Shown: positions 43,442 through 57,291, counted from the first letter of the stretch. The stretch is DNA of 64,000 nucleotides from Ecdyonurus torrentis (GCA_949318235.1 OX439132.1:41770331-41834330), one strand, 5' to 3'. Notes: generated by a model not told the origin, from the letters alone. Program-made: numbers and translations.

Positions 43442-44484
43442 ATAACAAGACCTACCTCACTGAAGAAGCGTATTGTTACATCACTACTCAAGGTTTACAT
43501 TTTTTTGTGTGTGAAGTAATTCTTTGATGCTCCGTATAATTTTTTTTCTTAATACTGTCGTAATTAGCGTATATAAGAAATACTCGCAATGATTGATGGC
43601 ACAATATGCGTTATTATGGTCATAGTTCTAATTAATAATTAACGTAATGAATCCTTGTTTGTATCAAATTCATGCCAATTATTTTTTTTCATGCAATATT
43701 TAATTACATTTATTAATTCGTACTAAATCGATAGAACAAAATTCAACGAATTGAATATAATTATAATAAATGAAATATTAATAATACGTTTATTCTTTTA
43801 AAACTAACAGTAAAATTAATTTAACAGAAAAATAAAGGTTAAAAGTATACAATAACAAAATTTGCAAATTTCTTTTTCCTCTTAGCGCACTTACATATTA
43901 AATCATATAGGTTATAAAATTTTATTATATACAATTTATTATCATATACGTAGAGTGTACTTTCTTCATAGAAAAAAAAAAAAAAAAAAAAAAACGTTAG
44001 CCAAGAACATGTTATGTATATAACAATATTTTTACTATTTGATGATCTCACTTAGACATAAACTTAATTGAAATAAATATATTTTTATTATAATTTTACG
44101 TAACATAATGAGGTATAGTATTGCGCGCGCGTTCTATTACTTGGCGATCTCATCTTAGGTCAACGTAATATCATTAATTTGAGTTTGAATATATCGTCAT
44201 TGGTAAATAACGTTCTATGAGAGTGAGAGTAGCATGTTAAGCATCTTCACTCAAAGGTTATACAATTTTATTTTTCTTCTTCTTTATATATGTATATATA
44301 TATAGTGTATACAATCCTTTCCCTTATGACCCATCAATACTGTTTATATAATAAAGTGACCCATACTGAATCAAATGTAAAACTAGTCGTGTCTATGCAA
44401 AAAAAAAAAAAATAAAAAAAAATTAATAAATAAATAAAAAAATAAAAGAACAAGTGGGGTAATAATATTTAAGATAATATTTTA

Positions 44485-44558
<74 letters not shown>

Positions 44559-47500
44559 GTGAGATATATAAAAAGTTATGTAATATAATCTCTTAAGTTA
44601 TTTAATGCATGTTTTTTGTTGTACTAATGCCATCTACTTTTGTATCAAAGTAATTATGTACTTATATAAAAGTTTTTTTTCCAGTCTTAACCTAATTTAT
44701 TTTTTATACATATGTTTTATAAAAAAAAAAATTGTTGTTCAATTAAAATCGCAAATAAAGTAACTTAATTATTATCTTATTGCTTCATCAAGACCTGAAT
44801 TCTGTCATATTTTAGTGAAAGATCAAATTACGTTATTTTTATTATTTAATATGAATATATTTCAAAGTTTGATTGCTTGTATTATGTAATGACTCATAAT
44901 CATACATAGCTTTAATTTATTAGTATATATTGACCGAGCACGTATAAATAATAACCATGTTTTGTTCGGTAACTTAATTTAGTATTGCAATATTTTCAGA
45001 CTGTTATTTTGTATAATTGGACCAAATTATTTTACTTCTGTCAATGCAAGGGAACCCGTTGTGTTCTGAAGTGTATAAAATAGCAGAGATAGGGTCGTGG
45101 AAAGAGAAGGGAATAAATTGAAATTTTTAAAACGAAGAATTTAAAAACCAAACAAAAAAGAAAAATGCAGTCTTAGTTACGGTCTGACAAAATGCTACTT
45201 TTCTGAAAATATCGAACCACTCTGACTTGACGTATTGTGATAAAATAAAACACAACATGAGAAATAGAGAAATGGTACATTACTCACCGTCCAACCTCCA
45301 TCAGCAACCTCTTGTTCGCAGTACACTTTGAGGTACCAGTACGTGGTGCCTCTGATTTGTAGGTAGTACACGGCGGAGTCGCGCATTCCTGCGTTCATCA
45401 AATCCACGCATGAGTAACCCTGTAAAACAAACACCAAAATTAATCATTGCCATCTCATCATCTTACTTTTGTAATTTTTTTGCTTCTTTTCTTTTTATAT
45501 AAAAAAATATAGTTTAAAAGGCAGAAAATTGTTGCAAATAAATTAAAATATTTACATTTTTTCCCCTGTATTTCAGTTCTATCAAATATTTTAAATTCTA
45601 AATTTAGAACTACATGTTGATATACTATTCATGATAATGTTATTATTTCTATTTTTTTACTATATCATAAAAAAAAGGACCATTAAATTGTCAATTAGAA
45701 AGCTTCTCTTGCGACGCCTTTGTCTTCAATGGATAGCAATCAAAGCATATAATTTTTTTCTAACTAATGAAATTTAAGTTGTTTTTATTTACATTGTGTT
45801 TTGATTAACATTTTTTTTTTATTCCTTCCTTCATGCATTATTGCTTAGTGCTTGTTTCCAGGATCTAAACTATTTTTAAAATTAAAATATTCTTCTGCTC
45901 TTAAAATGCATATGGCAAACCTAAAAAAATACGGCTCATGAGAGGAAAGATGGAAGTATGGAAGAATAAGCTACTTTTATGAATACAATATAGGACTAAA
46001 TGAACCTCCCGATGCAAAATCACGTTTTTGTTATGCAGTGTTGTTGCTCGTTGTAGTATTTTTTTTTCTTTTTAAAATACAAAACACGGGTTCTGATCTC
46101 TCGTATATTTACATGAGAAGCTTTAACATGCACTCGATAAGCTCCTTTCTCAATGTTATTTATCTGCAGTGTCGAAGGAGCAAAGTTATTGCATCGTAAC
46201 CCATGTTTGTTTATATTTATCTCTTCTGTGTGTTGCTCACGGCCCTCTGGACACAATACACATTCGAAAAACTTCTGGTTTGACTGGCCACATTAAAGAT
46301 TCGCAACTTTGATAAAATTAAATTAAGACATATAGAAAATATAAGAATAAAAATATATTATTCAAATTAAGTTATTTAAAACAAGCGTAACTAATATAAA
46401 TTTTATAGTTTTGGTTTGTTATTGAAAAATTGATATATAAAATTTAATTTAAATGGGTTGTTAATCGTGATTTGTGAGTAAATTTCATTTTGTTTGTAGG
46501 CTAAATTTGTGTTTCACTATATATTATACAATACAGTAGTCAATATGACGCTCAATTACAAATATTGCGTATTTGTATAGATTATTTAGAGATATATTTT
46601 AATTATATAAGTACACTTAAATTTGTAATTTTATTAATTGCGTCTGATTTTTTAAATATAATTTTAACTCCTGTTACGAAGGTATACAGAAGGAATGTCC
46701 GTGGAAAAAAGGACCTCGGATAAAAGGTTCTACCTGTGCGCAGCTCGCCGACACGCTATACCTGTGCGCAAAGGTAGGTCCTTTTATCCGAGGACCTTCT
46801 TTCAGACATTCATTACGAAATAATGCAAAGTTGCAAGGAAGTATATAAAATTGCATTCTTGTATGGGTTGGAAAAAAATAAAAAACATTTATGCTCACCT
46901 TGACGTCCTTGATGTTGGCAATGAGGTCAGTGGTGAATGTGGTGTTCGCCGGGGATGGCTTGTTCTTGACACTGGGGAAGATAACTCCACGGTTACGAGG
47001 TGCAACGGGTCGTGTAGCGGAGGCAGCTGCTGCGGCAGCCGCTGCGGCAGCCACTGGTGACACCGGGGTCGAGGACATTTGAGGTATAGGGGTCGTGTTA
47101 ACTGGGCTAGCGATGGGTGGGAATGTAGTCTGTGGCAAATGCAGATGAATCTCATCTTGTGGTGGCGTGTCATCAACTCTATACCTAGTAGGATCGTACT
47201 CTACAAGACGATCAATCGTGGGATCATTAAGCAATAACTCAGCAGGTACTGGTCTCTGAGCATAAGAAACATCCTCCTGTTTCTTCAATCTCTTCTCTAC
47301 CATATCCAGATTATGAATGATCTTATTAGCCTTTACTCTTAAATCAGCATGAATATCACTGATAGCTCTCTCTTGTCTCTGTGTTTGAGTCAAAAGTTCA
47401 TCAGATTTGGGTACTAAACCGTCAACAGAGCTCTTGGTACCAACTACAACATCCCATACTTCATCCATCTTTTCAGATACACCTAAGATTGGATGCATTT

Positions 47501-48156
47501 GTCTTGCAAGTTTATCCAATTTACTACTTCTTTGTAATAGACTTGCATTTCTAGATTGCTCTGGTTCAACAACAGCTTCTCGAACTTCACTCAATATCGA
47601 TAGAGCTCGGGCCATTTGTTCAGACATAGCATTCATATGATTTTGAAGTTTACGTTCCACAACAGTTGTTGTACTTTTCAATCCATCAAATTCTTTAGAA
47701 ATATGTTGCATTACTTCAGTATTAATTGCTTTAGAGATGTCAATACTCATTGGTTTTTTCTCACTTGCTTCAGCATTTATATCATCAGCTGGTAAAAAGT
47801 TTGAATCCAATTGATTTTTTAATCCGATTAACTTAGTATCGATATCTGCAACTTTCTTATTTAATGAGACAAGTCTCATATCAAGGGACTCAACCGCTTC
47901 TCTGTCACGTGCATTATTTCTAGAAGACAACGTTTCTCCACTTCTATTGGCACCTCCTTGGAAAAGACGAATATCAAGTGACCGTAATTTTGCAATAACT
48001 GAATCAGTTTTATCCAAATTATCAGTAACTCTTGAATCCAAAGTTTCAACACGTCGCATTAAATGTTCCACAGCACGATCTAAATTTTCAATTCTTTGTA
48101 ATTTAGACTCAAGTGTAGATACAATTACTTCAAATACGTTAAATAAATACTGCTCC
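38293..48156 (-). CDS. Secreted coiled-coil/fibrinogen-domain protein, 5' end missing (6 exons seen)
   Basis: Minus-strand exons 48156-46899, 45419-45288, 43256-43069, 42860-42717, 42597-42473 and 38384-38293 join in phase to about 646 residues ending in TAA. The first visible exon starts after a TTTCAG acceptor, so the signal-peptide exon lies further right, possibly beyond the window. Order: a long heptad-patterned coiled coil ([20 protein letters not shown] and on), a Pro/Thr/Ser-rich linker with an alanine run, then a complete fibrinogen C-terminal domain: [40 protein letters not shown], a calcium-loop-like [26 protein letters not shown] and KKASMMIKP. The four expected Cys are present. 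Such proteins act outside the cell in binding or signalling; the layout resembles Drosophila scabrous and angiopoietin-like proteins, but orthology is not shown. Introns are GT-AG; the last one holds a sense-oriented LINE. Confidence 0.88.
38910..38918. repeat. Target-site duplication of the LINE (one of two)
   Basis: CAAACCATA at 38910-38918 and again at 42311-42319 exactly bracket the LINE, the left copy touching its CATA-repeat tail. Confidence 0.75.
38919..42310 (-). mobile_element. Near full-length RTE-like LINE with intact ORF
   Basis: About 3.39 kb between 9-bp direct repeats (CAAACCATA). On the minus strand: about 170 bases of leader, one 1050-codon open frame (42139-38987), a 3' end of only some 50 bases and a short ATGT tandem tail, as in RTE-clade elements (endonuclease plus reverse transcriptase in one ORF, short 3' end with tandem repeats). 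It lies in the last intron of the fibrinogen-domain gene in the same direction as that gene. An intact frame and perfect target duplication suggest a fairly recent insertion. Confidence 0.9.
38987..42139 (-). CDS. LINE endonuclease/reverse transcriptase, intact
   Basis: 1050 residues without a break. Residues about 48-300 form an apurinic-like endonuclease/exonuclease domain (TWNVRG at 51-56, the Glu of [20 protein letters not shown] at 293-297). A Lys/Glu-rich linker follows. The reverse transcriptase occupies about 540-830: [40 protein letters not shown] (682-691), [14 protein letters not shown] and the catalytic YADD (782-785). The carboxyl part has VYLG, LYGSESW and WFGHVERM blocks common in LINEs of fish and invertebrates. 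All catalytic residues I can check are present, so the protein may be active. It nicks target DNA and copies the element RNA into the genome. No gag-like ORF1 is seen, as expected for RTE. Confidence 0.95.
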   Translation of the reverse strand: MKPSKLHHINKITKKQQKPASDRQRYGEQRCLKSDGSPAGLDLARSWLIGTWNVRGVSGKEQELVSVMCERGLDVLCVTETKRKGKDVSNIRALGSGREKDVSGMDDGFLALWSGVGSDEHGSQGVGIILSNRVKSMMRNYECVSPRLMWMRMKVGITRVVFVVCYAPVDGEDDDVKDEFWRQLSTVLSECEKGERIIVLGDMNGWVGRKRSGLEDVVGRFGDSRVNGNGESIVNFCVEHELFVSNTWFKHKRIHEYTWVRNEQKSMIDLILYDNRLKGKVKDTRVCRGSECGTDHFLVVSRVDLGNKWIEHKKVKVVQKRIKVEKLQEVEERRMYTKGMNERLFLVTKEWEKKVMTDYDVEWGYKVIKEACVETARKVCGEAVVGRIAGDAWWNDEVREAIEEKKRAYLKMIDAKNELEKKELFIVYKKKRMNAKKSVLESKLNARREFEEKMQSEFMGNRKMYWKMVNQVRKGSNSKSAGGVKNERGEIVWDEEKGRECWRKYFMNLFLDGGEREERMEEEKENESNGVNEEMIEFRLNDLKNTVKKLKNGKAAGVDGVTSEMVKYGGASLEVKMLQLFNMCYKCGRVPEDWVCAVIVPLYKGKGDKYDCKNHRGISLLSIPGKMYGGMVIDKVQKVTQGHISEVQCGFMPGRGCTDQIFTVQQLIEKCMDARKKVFAVFVDLEKAYDRVNRSMMWSVLDEYGVRGKLLEGVKAMYAGSKACVRVNGKLSEWFKVGRGVRQGCVMSPWLFNIFMDKCIKLAEKYGSGVNVGLLMVWMLLYADDALMVAESEEELQEMIDRLEESTEQMDLRINVGKTKVMVFGGENDDGNEFTLNGEKLERVKEFVYLGRLYQENGSIDGEIERRVAAGRKVVGSMAGLAKSDALSNKAKLTVYNSVLLPTILYGSESWVCQSRHMSRVNAVGMSFLRSMCGKTRLDRVRNTWVLEKCGVKETVTEKYENSVLRWFGHVERMGDERIAKQVFHSRVGGRRDRGRPKTSWSEVVGRCLKNKNVRSMKCKRKCMKQGMRLAEASEVCQDRKLWRSITGSG
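44490..44555. repeat. (AT)n microsatellite
   Basis: 66-bp AT run in an intron of the fibrinogen-domain gene. Confidence 0.95.
46692..46812. mobile_element. Compact foldback element (about 120 bp)
   Basis: The left arm contains GGACCTCGGATAAAAGG and CTACCTGTGCGCA; the right arm contains the inverted CCTTTTATCCGAGGACC and TGCGCAAAGGTAG. The loop is about 20 bases. It lies 87 bases inside the intron after the first visible exon of the fibrinogen-domain gene, in the transcribed region. A matching TTACGAA heptamer occurs near both borders (46674-46680, 46813-46819) but is 11 bases away from the left arm. Confidence 0.75.
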
Positions 48157-51100
48157 CTGAAACACAAAAGAACAAAAAAAAAAAAAATTAATAATTAATC
48201 TTAAATTAGTTAATTTATTATTATGATGAGAAAAGTTGTGAAAGTGACTTTTTAAAATGCTCAATGATCCATTAGAAAATAATTATAATTATTAAAGATA
48301 CATAAAAAATTATTATAGTATAAAATTATTTACGGTATCCTATCTATAATAAAATATATTTTTTTTCTTCTTCTTTTTCTCCAGACGGCATATACTTTCA
48401 TATAATGTATGTACGGTAATTATTATTAATTTGCTATGATAGTATTTTAATTACATTTCTATCTTTCCTATATCATATTTATTAAAAGAGGTATCAATTT
48501 TGCATTAAGAAAATTATATATTATATTTTTTTTACTCCCATAACATTATTATATAGAAATATGTATCGATTTAAATTCATTCTATTACATTTAATAGGTA
48601 TATTACATTTATTTTATTGTACTACATTTAATATGTAGAAAAAAAAATAAAATATATATCTGACAATCTTTAGTATTATTATTTTAGTTTACATAGAAAG
48701 AGTTACAGCAGCATTTTTTTTTACTCCCTTGCAATATAGTGTAATAATAAAACAAGTACCTTTCACTTTATACAGTACCCGAGTGAGACCGTGTCTCATT
48801 TCTTTCGTATACTCTTTTGTTATTATATCGTATTTTTTTTATATCTTACTTCCTCTCTTTTTTTTCTTTTCCGTTTATAAAACATGAAATACTATAGCTA
48901 CATTAATTTATTTAATCACCTACCTAATACTTTGACGGTATTCTTATTAGTACTTTTTTTATTTGAAATAACCACACCTTCTTATATATATAGTGTCATT
49001 ATAATTGATTATAGGCTCGTTATTATTAATGTGAAAATAATTAATTATACACCTACAACATCATTGATTTCAAATTATTATATTTTTTTCTAAATATAAT
49101 ATATTTTTTTCTTTAAAATAGGTCAGGATATTTAAAAAAAAGAAAAAAAAAACTATAACTGCTATATAAAAGAAGTAATATGTGGCCATAGAACAAATTT
49201 GTTTTTCGTATATGATGTTAAAGCTGTTGCTTTACTGGTTCTTTAAGTAGGTAGGACTATTGGAAATTGGAAAATCTCTTGTTCATTCATTTTAACTTAC
49301 AATAGAAATCGATTTGTTGTATTGGAGAAGTTTGGTTCAAATGTATGAAAACGTGTTGCGCGTGGGTGATCGCCCTCTACATATGTATTGAAACTTGAAC
49401 TGTGCAGATATCAAAATATCCACTACACCTCGTCTTAGATAGTGAGAAATTGTATCACATTTCTCGTCTTGCTGCTGGCATTTTTTTTTTTTTTTTTTTT
49501 TTTTACGCCAATGTTTTTATTTTTTTGGACTTTTTGTTACGACATTTCTCCAATATCTTTTCTTCCTGTTTTTTTTTTTTTTTTTTAATAATATTATAGA
49601 TTTATTCCTTGTTATCAAATTTCATTAGAAATCATGTTTTTCTAGTTTACAGTCTGCACTAAGTTCTTATTAGCAATTATTGTGTCGCTTTTGTCATTAT
49701 TCAACTTTTTTTCCCGTTCATTTATACATGCTATTTTTTTTTTTTTTTTTTTTTTTTTTAGCGTATGTTTATACATTTTAAAACGTATTCATGAATCTTT
49801 TCTTTATACATTTCATAATTTCAGCTTTTTATTGTATTGCGCGTAAAGTATATATTATTCCTCTGGCAACAGAATTAACGATCACAACTTATAGGTTTAT
49901 ATTATAGTTAAATTTGATATTGGCATTATCGTTTAACCTTTTTGTAACAAAATATTTCAGTGTACCTCATTCCTATAGCTTGCTCTCTTACTTGCACTCA
50001 ATTGATTGTATATAATAATAATAATAACAATAAAAAAAAAAAAAAAAACAGAACATAAAAGTACGACATAAAAATTGTAAAAAAAATAACAACTTTCTGA
50101 ATGTCAATAATTATTGCAGAAGCCTTGAAATATTCTCTGCAATCAAGATAAGTTTAATTGTAGTACTTTTTGATTTGCCGCTAACAAGAACACTTGTTTT
50201 AGCTCTCAATATGTACTATCACACTTTTTTTTTTTTTTTTTTTTTTTACCTTCAAATAATGACAGAAACATACATGCAAGAAACGAAATAATAATAATAA
50301 TAATAAAAAAAGTGACGACGAAAGTTTACTTTCATTATAAGTTTGAAAAAATTCGAAATTGGTCCTACCTATTTTATCCTTTCTCTTCTATATATATATA
50401 CACACAAGAACCTCTATATATTACTAATTAATTGTATTTTATATTCGTATTTTTAAAAAAATACTATAAAATGAAATATTTTATTATATACTGCAAGTCA
50501 ATAAATTGTATTCATTTTGTATATACATTTTACTTAAAAAAAAAAGAAGTGATTATAATATAATAAATTAATTTTGGGTGTAGTCATATACTTATATGTG
50601 TATGTTTGTATGTTATGTATATATTTATATATATATAAGGTATATTTATACAGTATATATATATGTAAAACATATATACATTAGTACGAGAAATTAAATA
50701 AAATAAGTTCTCACATTACACCGGTTCAATTAAAGTAGCAAATGATTGCAGTTGTGGAGATGACATGTGGACTTGCCAAGTTCACGTCAAAAAATCTCCA
50801 CACGGTAATTCAAAACAAGGAGATACGTTCAGTATACATCACTCTTAACACCTTTTTCTTTCATCTAACCCGGCTTGAACAACACTAACTTATATCACAC
50901 GAAAGGAGAAAACTAAACTCTACATAGATATAAATTATTTTCTCAGCTTGAGCTTAACTTTATATAATTTAATCTTTTGACAGTAAAATTTATGCTACCT
51001 AGACTACTTTTCATATTATATTAGACTTCTCAATGCAATTAAATTTGATGTGATACGTGGTTTTTTATATATATTATATTATATTATACTTCAAAATTCA

Positions 51101-51639
51101 TTTAGATTAATATGTATATGATTTTGATTTCTTTTTAATATTTAAGAGTTGGAGAGTCATTGATAAAAATACGCAAACCCAATTCCCCTTTCCCTTTCTT
51201 TCTATAGTCTAAATTGATTGCTTGAATATCCAAAATTTTAGCATCTTCAAAACTTTTTTGTTATAATAATAATAATAATTAACGGCTTTTATTGGGCGAA
51301 ATCAGACATACAATCTCTCAATTTAGCCCATGTTATGTCCTCTTTTGTTTTAAAATAAATACGTAAAATGAAAATGTATATGAATTATGTATATTATCAT
51401 AATGGTAATGTTACTAAAAAGATCTTTTGATCCACCTTTAAATTTTTTTTTTTTTTGCTTATATATTTTATGTCTGATATAAGTGTATATAAGAACAAAA
51501 CAATTATAAAATAATGACAAAAATAAATATACAATGTATACTGTACGTCCTCGAATATATCATATATCAAAACATATACACGTCTCCTGTATAATCCTCA
51601 TGTAATAAAGAAACTGTTATACTTGTACATGATGTAGAG

Positions 51640-51880
51640 TAGACAGACTCAAGCCACAGAGGAAGGATTTTCTTGGCACATTTTTAGTAAACGTCACCGC
51701 ATCAGTCTTACTCAGCTGTTCGCCATACAAACGTCTGGTGCCTTTTTTTTTTTGTATCAATTTTTGGCAGTAAGCCAAACCTTTACCTAGACCTGGTCGA
51801 GTAACTTTGAGACAGTCAGGCAGTCAGTCACGTGGCGATCAACGAAATACTGGTCCATCAAATCAGAGTGTGTGTGTGAG
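51640..51880. other. GC-richer patch, candidate promoter or first exon
   Basis: About 240 bp more GC-rich than its surroundings, with a CACGTG E-box (51829-51834 region) and a short minus-strand open stretch from an ATG near 51856 to a weak donor-like GGTCTAG. No signal peptide is seen in it, so I do not call it as an exon. Confidence 0.25.
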
Positions 51881-54800
51881 AGAGAGAGAAAAACATTGAG
51901 AACTAGAGTTCGAGCATTGGAAATTTTCATTAATCGATTAGATTTGATGTGATCTTTAATAAATTTTGTAGAGAATTAGAGGTGAAAAGTATTAATTAGT
52001 AACAAAACAAGGAGAAAAAAAAAAAAAAAAAAAAAAAAAAAAGCGCCCATTTGTTTGGAAATCGAATATACGCATATTTTATCTTTCTTTCAGTACGAAC
52101 TATTGCCGTGGGTCATTCATTCATTTATTCAAATTTATACAATTGACATTTACAAAGGTTATTATAAGTGGCTTGATGGATCTTCAATTTACCACTTTCT
52201 TTATAACCTTCTCCCTGCGTATATAATATATTATATTGAACACTTTATCAAACTCCGACACCTAATTGCTATTTTAAATATACTAATATTTTAGTTCATT
52301 ATAGCGTATAGTTTATTGTATACTTTATAAAGTATCTGCGTTAATTGGGAAAGTTCTTTTTTTATATATATATATATGAAGCTCACTTAAAAAATAATGA
52401 CATTATATAGATATAAAAACAACAAAAATTAGAGTATGAATTATTAATGTGTTGTTATTTTATACTATAACTAATTGTGTAAAATTATATTTTTATAACA
52501 ACATTAACAAGTCAAAGAACCTGTATAATCATATTTTAGAACTTATCAAAACTGTGTATTATAATATGTTTAAGTCATGACCTTTATAAACAGGAGATAG
52601 TTAAAAAAAAAAAAGAAAAAAAAAAAAGTCATATTATATTTTAAGTGCGATAATGTGTATATACCATAGATTCATGGTATATACTGTAGTTATATTTATA
52701 CTTCAGGGTTATTATTAAACTATTCTTTCATCTTTTTGCGTCCATATTATAATAGATTTTTTTTTGGTGCTTTCTAATGCTATATGTTTAGATTCGAACG
52801 CGATGTCGATCCTTATACTATATAAGTAAAACTTTCTATCAAGCTTTAGAGTTTAAGTGTTATAGTCTTGACTATATACACACATCGTTGTATGTTATTA
52901 TTATACATAATGTAAACTTGACTACTTTCTCATCAGTGTGTGTGTGATTTTTTTTTTTAATATCAAGTGTGTTGATATTACCTTGTCACTTAAACTTAAG
53001 CATTTAATTTTTTGTTCCATTCATAATTGCTATAGTTATTTATTAGGTCCTCTTATTCGAGAAGACTTGTTGTCGTAATGCGATAGAGGTTGTCTGGTTT
53101 TATGCTACATTACAGAGATTTTGAGTAAAGACATTAACTTTTATAGGAATATACTTTATCATAAAGTTTTATTGTATTATACTTTGTGGCAATACAATTA
53201 ATTATAAGTATCATAATGAATAAACCTTATTTAGGCGCATACATATTTGAATTATCCTTTTGAGCAACTCTCTATGTTTGTGATTTTGACTGTCCCGTGT
53301 CTGTACAATTTCCTTTGCTCAATAAATATTTATTATAATTATTATTATAGCACTTTTTTAGCCATATTACAGGCATTTTGGCCATAACATAATAATAATA
53401 ATAATAATAAAAAGTTTAGAAATTTAAAAATGTTGCAAACTATGACGATAACACAAATTGCACGTACACACAATACCAATCATGAATTTGACTTTTACTG
53501 TATGGAGCAATACATTAAAGTTTCCCTATAAATGCATTGTATATGCATATGACAATAAAGTAAAATTTTGTATTACAGTTTCTGTATATTACGTACATTT
53601 ATTAAGAATAAGCGTATAATGTGTAAAACTCCGTTGAAAATGCTACTCGAAAAAAAAAATATATATATTGAATAGTTTTCGTAAAATAGGAAAAAATAAT
53701 CACGTGAATTTTTAATAGGAAAGTCAATAAAATGACAAGAAGTGCAAGTGCAAGTAGAGAGAGGGACTTGGAATGAAATTATAAATGAATGAATCGCTTC
53801 CCTGACCAATACTACGTCATTGAAGTTGGAGAGAGAAATAGACGTAGGTCATGCTTATTAAACGTGATGAGAATCGCAAGCACCATAATGTGTCACGGTT
53901 ACACATTTTGTATCCATATATATACAAATTTCTCAAAGCCTGATCCTATCATTCATAGCTTATAATTATACAATTTATTTTATACGATAATAGAAAAAAT
54001 CTGCATAAATAAGTCTATTTTTTTTATTTAGTAATAAAAAAAAAACTTACTAATGTTAGTAAATTTATTAATTTAGAGGTCACAAATATAAAATTTAATT
54101 ACGGTAGTTAATATAGTTAACAGAGTAATAATATAAAAAGAAATGAATTGAGTTTGCACGTTTTAGTATAAACAAAATAATACTCAATTTTTACGTTAAT
54201 GTCGTGTTTCGTCAGTCAGTGATATTTTTTTTTTTTTTTTTTTTTTTTTTTGATGACACGAAAAAGATATTTTATCAAATTAATGATGTTCATATTTTTA
54301 TAAGACATATAATATCATAAAAAGATAATGTTTTTTCGTGTTACAGTAGTGCGAAATAAAAGATTCACACTTACTGAAAATCGTGCTCCGCGTGAGGTCC
54401 ATATACTGTATAATTATATATGATGTTGACATACTAGTTCAAAATACTACTGATTTACTATTAATAACTCACCTACCTATTTCTCACACACTCGTAGAAA
54501 TTGAGAGATTATATTATAGATGTGTTTTTTTTCTCACCTCGTTTTTTCTGTTAGAAATTTTATTTTCCTCCTAAAGTAATTATTTTCCTCCTAAAGTAAT
54601 TATTTTCCTCGTCTCAAAGCTTTGCGCAATAAAATGTTAATAAAATATTAAAGAGCGGTGTGATTTAGTTTGTTTGTTTGTATTCTAAGGGGATATATTT
54701 TCACATAATTATGGCTTATCTTATATCCTTTTTCTTTCTCTTTTACTACATGTATGAGAAATTGAAATTCTATAAAAAAATGAATTCTTGAAATAGAAAT

Positions 54801-57229
54801 TTGGATAAAAATTTGCTCGTTAAAGAATACTATGCCATATAAAACCCAGATTCAGTTATATCTTTGTAATATTTTTTTACTCACTCACAAAATTAATAAA
54901 GAAAAAAAATTATACCAGATTTTTTTTCCTTTCCAGAATAACTATGTGGACTAGTTTATTCACTCTTGTACATTTTCTATTATATATCAATAATTAAATT
55001 CGATACTGTCCTCGTGGCTGTGCGTAACTATAGCTCTGAAAGCGTGGTTTTATATACGCTATAGCTCTGTGGACACTTTGCGAATAGAATGTTTTTATAT
55101 AGCATAATATAGTGAGAGCTATAAGTAATTACATCCATATGTATTTATGTACTGTACTTCACGTGTACGTACGTACGTATATATAAAGTAGGTATATATA
55201 GGTAGATACTGTGAAGTATAGAAGTCACTTATCTCGCGGGGTCACCCACCACACCTGCTTTCACCATAAGACTAGTACTTTGCCAGTACTCAATTATGGT
55301 CATGCAAGGTGACAATTTCATGATTACTACCACAATTGAATGTTTCTTTGTATTGTCAGACCAAAATAAGAAATTATTTTCGTACGTTTTCCAATATAAC
55401 AAAAATAATTTTTTTTAATATATCATATATTTTCATTAATATATCAATATGTTTAAGGTCTCATAAAATTCCATACATAACCACTAAAATGCTTTATTAT
55501 TGCACGATGTATGTATATAGAATGTAAATATTATGATCTTGACATGTTTATTTTGTAATGTTAGACTTAGATATTAAAAACATAATTATATGACATAAAA
55601 TATCGTGGGTGATTCGTATATTCTTGCGTTCTATAAGTATGCTGTACATATATAAATTTTACGTCTGTTGACGTAAAATGAAATATTGACTATTAAAATG
55701 AACCTTTCCATGCTAAAATTTATTGTTCTAATTGTGTTTATTTTTCATCAGATATAAATATATACGTGTTTTATGAATACATCGTCCTAGCAACCTAACG
55801 ATCTTTTGAAATTTTTTTGAACTTCTTATGAGTCTTGTTCTGTTCCTAAACCTGGTACCGTACCTCCTTAATTTACACATTCAAAAAAGCATAAAGTGAT
55901 CGTCATTTTTTCGTGTTCCGAAGCACAAAAAAACAGGGTTTACTAACAAGTCTCTAATTGTATACACGTGTATTAAACGTTATTATTATTTTTTTTTTTG
56001 AACTAATATGTTTTTAGAATACTGTATTTTGAAACTTTTTTTTTTTTTTTTTTTTTTAAGAATTCAAAATCTTATATAGCTATATAAGATATAGTATTCG
56101 GTAGTACACGGTAATCAGAATACTTTTAAGATTTATTGACTTTTCGTGCCTGCATTGACGCAATTTGTTTATGTTTTGTTTATGTTGATTACTAATATTT
56201 AACACTTTACTACATTTATAATTAGGTAATTATCATCTTCTTACAGAACAGTAGAAACTTAGTTTAAATTGAAAATTAAATAAAAAAAAATTAAAAGCAT
56301 TTTATTATAATCATTTTATATTTTCAGTTTCTAAGTATTTCTTTTTTAAAATTTTCTATAGTCTTAAATTTTTAAATATTATTTCAAGGGCTTTTGTTAC
56401 GTGTGTTCGCATATTTTCTTTGTATTTTAATTAAAATTTAAAATTGTATTGCAGGAAATGTTAGAAAAATTTCATCCTACTTGTATAGCCTATTTCTTAA
56501 CACTTGCAAATTTTAATAGCCCATAAATATTTTACGCTTGTGAATTATACTCTAGATAAAAAAAAATATATACTTAAGAGTATTTTTTAAAGCAACATAA
56601 AACATTAAAATTTACATAAAGTACTGTATATAATATGTATGTTTATATATATATATATATAAATAAACAGGGTCGGACTGGCTCGAAAAGGCCCACTCAG
56701 GAAGAGACCAGAGAGGGCCCACTGGGGGGGGTCTGGGGGGGCGTAGCCCCCCCAGTAAAAGGGGGGTCCGGGGGGCGAAGCCCCCCGGAAAATTTTATGA
56801 CACGCCCCTTTTTTGAGGAAAAAATCAATTAAAAAGGGTGCTTTTATTATTTCTTTGTTTTGCAAAAAAAAAAAAAATAATAATAATAAATAAAAAAAAA
56901 AACTCAGTTTTTTCAGTAACGAAATAAGTTAAATAACAATTTTGCATAAGTTAATGTACGATGAAAGAGTAAAAAACAAACAAAAAATATAAAAGAACAA
57001 AATATTATCTATAAATTTAGTACATGTCATATATTTTACTTAAATTTACATAAAATTGTAACGTAATATTTTATTTAATTAATCAACATAAATTCAAATG
57101 TGTGCAATTTTTATTTTTGAAATAATTATGATTATATCACATGCAAAACATATAGCGAAGATATTTTATGATACTTTGAAATTTGTTTGGATCCATGCAG
57201 CTTAATCTTTAAATAAAAACCAAGCTTTT

Positions 57230-57260
<31 letters not shown>

Positions 57261-57276
57261 AATTATAGCCACTATC

Positions 57277-57291
57277 AATAAGGAATTCGAA

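Noticed and set aside
46674..46819. TTACGAA repeats as target-site duplication of the foldback at 46692-46812
   Set aside because: The left copy is 11 bases away from the start of the paired arm, so the match may be chance.
46674..46898. Open frame continuing past the coiled-coil exon
   Set aside because: A strong donor (AAG|GTGAGC) at 46898 ends the exon; the continuation runs through a foldback element.
56605..56865. Open frames with Pro/Gly-rich peptides
   Set aside because: Arise from the G/C-rich terminal region of a hAT-like element and a TA repeat; no conserved domain.
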